A DNA stretch of 6,486 bases from Pseudomonadota bacterium. Its GTDB lineage: Bacteria; Pseudomonadota; Gammaproteobacteria; Pseudomonadales; Azotimanducaceae. Each line of letters opens with the position of its first letter. The first letter of the stretch is position 1. Shown in pieces: positions 5,518 to 6,486 of this stretch. Made by a program: the position numbers and the translations under genes. Below the pieces are notes generated by a model. That model was not told the DNA's origin and did no database searches. It worked only from the letters and a program-made list of their open reading frames with translations. The stretch lies in contig JAQBYL010000240.1 of the NCBI GenBank assembly GCA_027622495.1, positions 1 to 6,486 on the forward strand, given 5' to 3'.

Positions 5518-6081
5518 TTACAGCAGAATCAGGCGATTTTTCTGGCGTTTGGTCACCTGGCGGAAAATGCGCGGATCCGCGCGCAGCTGAGAGAGCAACA
5601 ATGCGCCATAAAGCTCGGCCAGCAGACGCCGGGCTTGACGCGTCGCCTGTTTGGGCTTCAGACCCAGATCCTTGAAGACTTCCGCCAGTTCAGCTTCCCA
5701 CCGATCGAATCGGGCCTGAATCGTCGAACGGTGTACTTCCCCGGCGCTGCCTTGCCCGAGGATGGCCACCAGACAGTGGCTTTCCCCCTGATCGGTATAG
5801 GTTGCGAACCCATCGATAAAGGCGGCGAGTTTGTGGCCGGGACTGTTCTTCTGATGCAGGTGGCTGAAGGCGGTGCTGTTCAGGGTATCGAGGCTGCGCA
5901 CAAGCAGGAGTTCAGCCATCTGAGCTTTACCACCCGGAAAGTGGTGATAAAGCGAGGCTTTGCCAAGCGATGTCGCCTCGGCTAGCTGGTTTAGCGTTGC
6001 ACCTTCGTAACCCCGGCGCCGGAACACATCGACCAGTTCGGTCAGGAGAGATTCGCGGGAATTGGGCTCACTCATAGGCAT
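5518..6081 (-). CDS. TetR family transcriptional regulator, LmrA/YxaF type
   Basis: A 187-residue DNA-binding repressor. The N-terminal helix-turn-helix spans about 12-57, with GYEGATLNQLAEATSLGKASLYHHFPGGK at 24-52; the HFPGGK ending is typical of the LmrA/YxaF branch. The C-terminal ligand/dimer domain (about 65-180) contains CLVAILGQGSAGEVHR and a following FDRWEAELAEVF helix, also as in that branch. The single Cys (103) could sense electrophiles, but this is speculation. ATG 6079-6081 is chosen because AGG lies 8 bases upstream; ATG 6073-6075 is in frame. The gene faces the LLM monooxygenase gene across 170 bp and converges on the oxidoreductase gene with 6 bp between the stop codons. A 12-bp palindrome directly upstream suggests autorepression, and the divergent gene is the natural second target. 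The ligand is unknown. Confidence 0.9.
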   Translation of the reverse strand: MPMSEPNSRESLLTELVDVFRRRGYEGATLNQLAEATSLGKASLYHHFPGGKAQMAELLLVRSLDTLNSTAFSHLHQKNSPGHKLAAFIDGFATYTDQGESHCLVAILGQGSAGEVHRSTIQARFDRWEAELAEVFKDLGLKPKQATRQARRLLAELYGALLLSQLRADPRIFRQVTKRQKNRLILL

Positions 6082-6092
6082 AGATGGTACCT

Positions 6093-6104
6093 GAACGATC
6101 GTTC
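6093..6104. promoter_or_regulatory. Candidate TetR-type operator, perfect 12-bp palindrome
   Basis: GAACGATCGTTC is a perfect palindrome, extended by one more C/G pair after a mismatch on each side. It ends 11 bases before the regulator start codon and touches its AGG ribosome-binding element, where a bound repressor would block transcription of its own gene. It is 147 bases from the LLM start, so control of that gene from this site alone is less certain. Assignment to this regulator is inference from position and symmetry. Confidence 0.55.
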
Positions 6105-6184
6105 GGCACCGTTAACTGCTAAGCTTTTAGCGCGCCCAATCAGGGTATTCCACCTTTGAGGCGTAATCCGAAACCCGGTAACAA

Positions 6185-6211
6185 TTGACTAAGCCACCGG
6201 TTTTAAAAAAT
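6185..6211 (+). promoter_or_regulatory. Weak candidate promoter of the LLM gene
   Basis: TTGACT (5 of 6 to -35 consensus) is followed by an AT-rich run. The best -10 is AAAAAT at a short spacing of 15 bases. An imperfect inverted repeat, AAACCCGGT / ACCGGTTT, frames the -35 box and could be a second operator. The -35 is good but the -10 is poor. Confidence 0.3.
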
Positions 6212-6251
6212 GCCAGGGGGCTTTCCGGAAATACATGACCAGGAGACATTG

Positions 6252-6486
6252 ATGAAGTTTGGCATTTTCTACGAACACCAGCTGCCGCGGCCCTGGAAAG
6301 AAGGTTTGGAACAGCAGTTGTTTCAAGACGCTCTGGACCAGGTTGAGCTTGCCGATCGGCTCGGTATCGACTACGCCTGGGAGGTCGAACACCATTTTCT
6401 GGAAGAGTATTCCCACTCCTCTGCTCCTGAGGTGTTCCTCGCGGCCTGTTCGCAGCGCACCAAGAACATCCGGCTGGGCCATGGCA
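6252..6486 (+). CDS. LLM-class flavin-dependent monooxygenase (luciferase-like), N-terminal part
   Basis: The first 78 codons of a bacterial-luciferase-like protein, cut by the window edge. It begins MKFGIFYEHQLPRPW, the first beta-strand of the TIM-barrel in a well-populated LLM subgroup. VELADRLGIDYAWEVEHHFLEEYSHSSAPEVFLAACSQRT follows at 31-70, with the EHHF segment near the flavin/substrate pocket. RLGHG at 74-78 opens the next strand. Such enzymes use reduced FMN, made by a separate flavin reductase, and oxygen to oxidize aldehydes, alkanes, sulfur compounds or other organics. The substrate here cannot be read from the sequence. The start is firm: AGGAG at 6241-6245 lies 6 bases before the ATG. 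It is divergent from the TetR gene, which probably controls it. Confidence 0.88.
   Translation, partial: MKFGIFYEHQLPRPWKEGLEQQLFQDALDQVELADRLGIDYAWEVEHHFLEEYSHSSAPEVFLAACSQRTKNIRLGHG

Noticed and set aside
6189..6482. 97-codon minus-strand ORF across the LLM gene
   Set aside because: The plus-strand frame has a strong ribosome site and a conserved LLM N-terminus; the antisense frame has neither.
1..6486. Mobile element, phage, CRISPR or defence system
   Set aside because: No transposase, integrase, direct-repeat array, terminal inverted repeats or defence domains were seen on either strand.

Overview
The window looks like the chromosome of a gammaproteobacterium. Rho and thioredoxin are close to the Escherichia/Pseudomonas proteins along their whole length. 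The order hemB, trxA, rho, flavin reductase is a shortened form of a gene order I recall from pseudomonads and relatives, where ppk/ppx and ubiD lie in between. I cannot name a genus. No mobile element, CRISPR array, tRNA or rRNA was found.

Left part (1-3314, all on the minus strand): hemB (Mg-type porphobilinogen synthase, heme synthesis), trxA (thioredoxin 1), a 340-bp gap holding the trxA terminator, a rho promoter and a C-rich rho leader, then rho (transcription termination factor) and the first 78 codons of a Fre-type flavin reductase cut by the window edge. This is housekeeping DNA. Its most informative non-coding part is the rho leader, which looks suited to feedback control by Rho itself.

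Middle part (3346-5511, plus strand): a two-gene unit divergent from hemB with only 31 bp between start codons. It encodes a TVP38/TMEM64 (VTT-domain) membrane protein and, 3 bp further on, a FAD/NAD-linked disulfide oxidoreductase related to mercuric reductase and lipoamide dehydrogenase. The enzyme keeps the CxxxxC redox disulfide. It lacks the MerA C-terminal cysteine pair, and the usual lipoamide dehydrogenase catalytic histidine is a tyrosine. Its substrate is unknown, and the membrane partner suggests work at or near the inner membrane.

Right part (5518-6486): a TetR/LmrA-YxaF-type repressor gene, convergent with the oxidoreductase (6 bp between stop codons) and divergent from a luciferase-like (LLM) flavin monooxygenase that runs off the right edge. 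A perfect 12-bp palindrome sits just upstream of the repressor's ribosome binding site and is a good candidate for its operator.

I see no wholly new system. The best leads are the membrane protein/oxidoreductase pair with its unusual active-site set, the Rho leader, and the TetR/LLM divergon.
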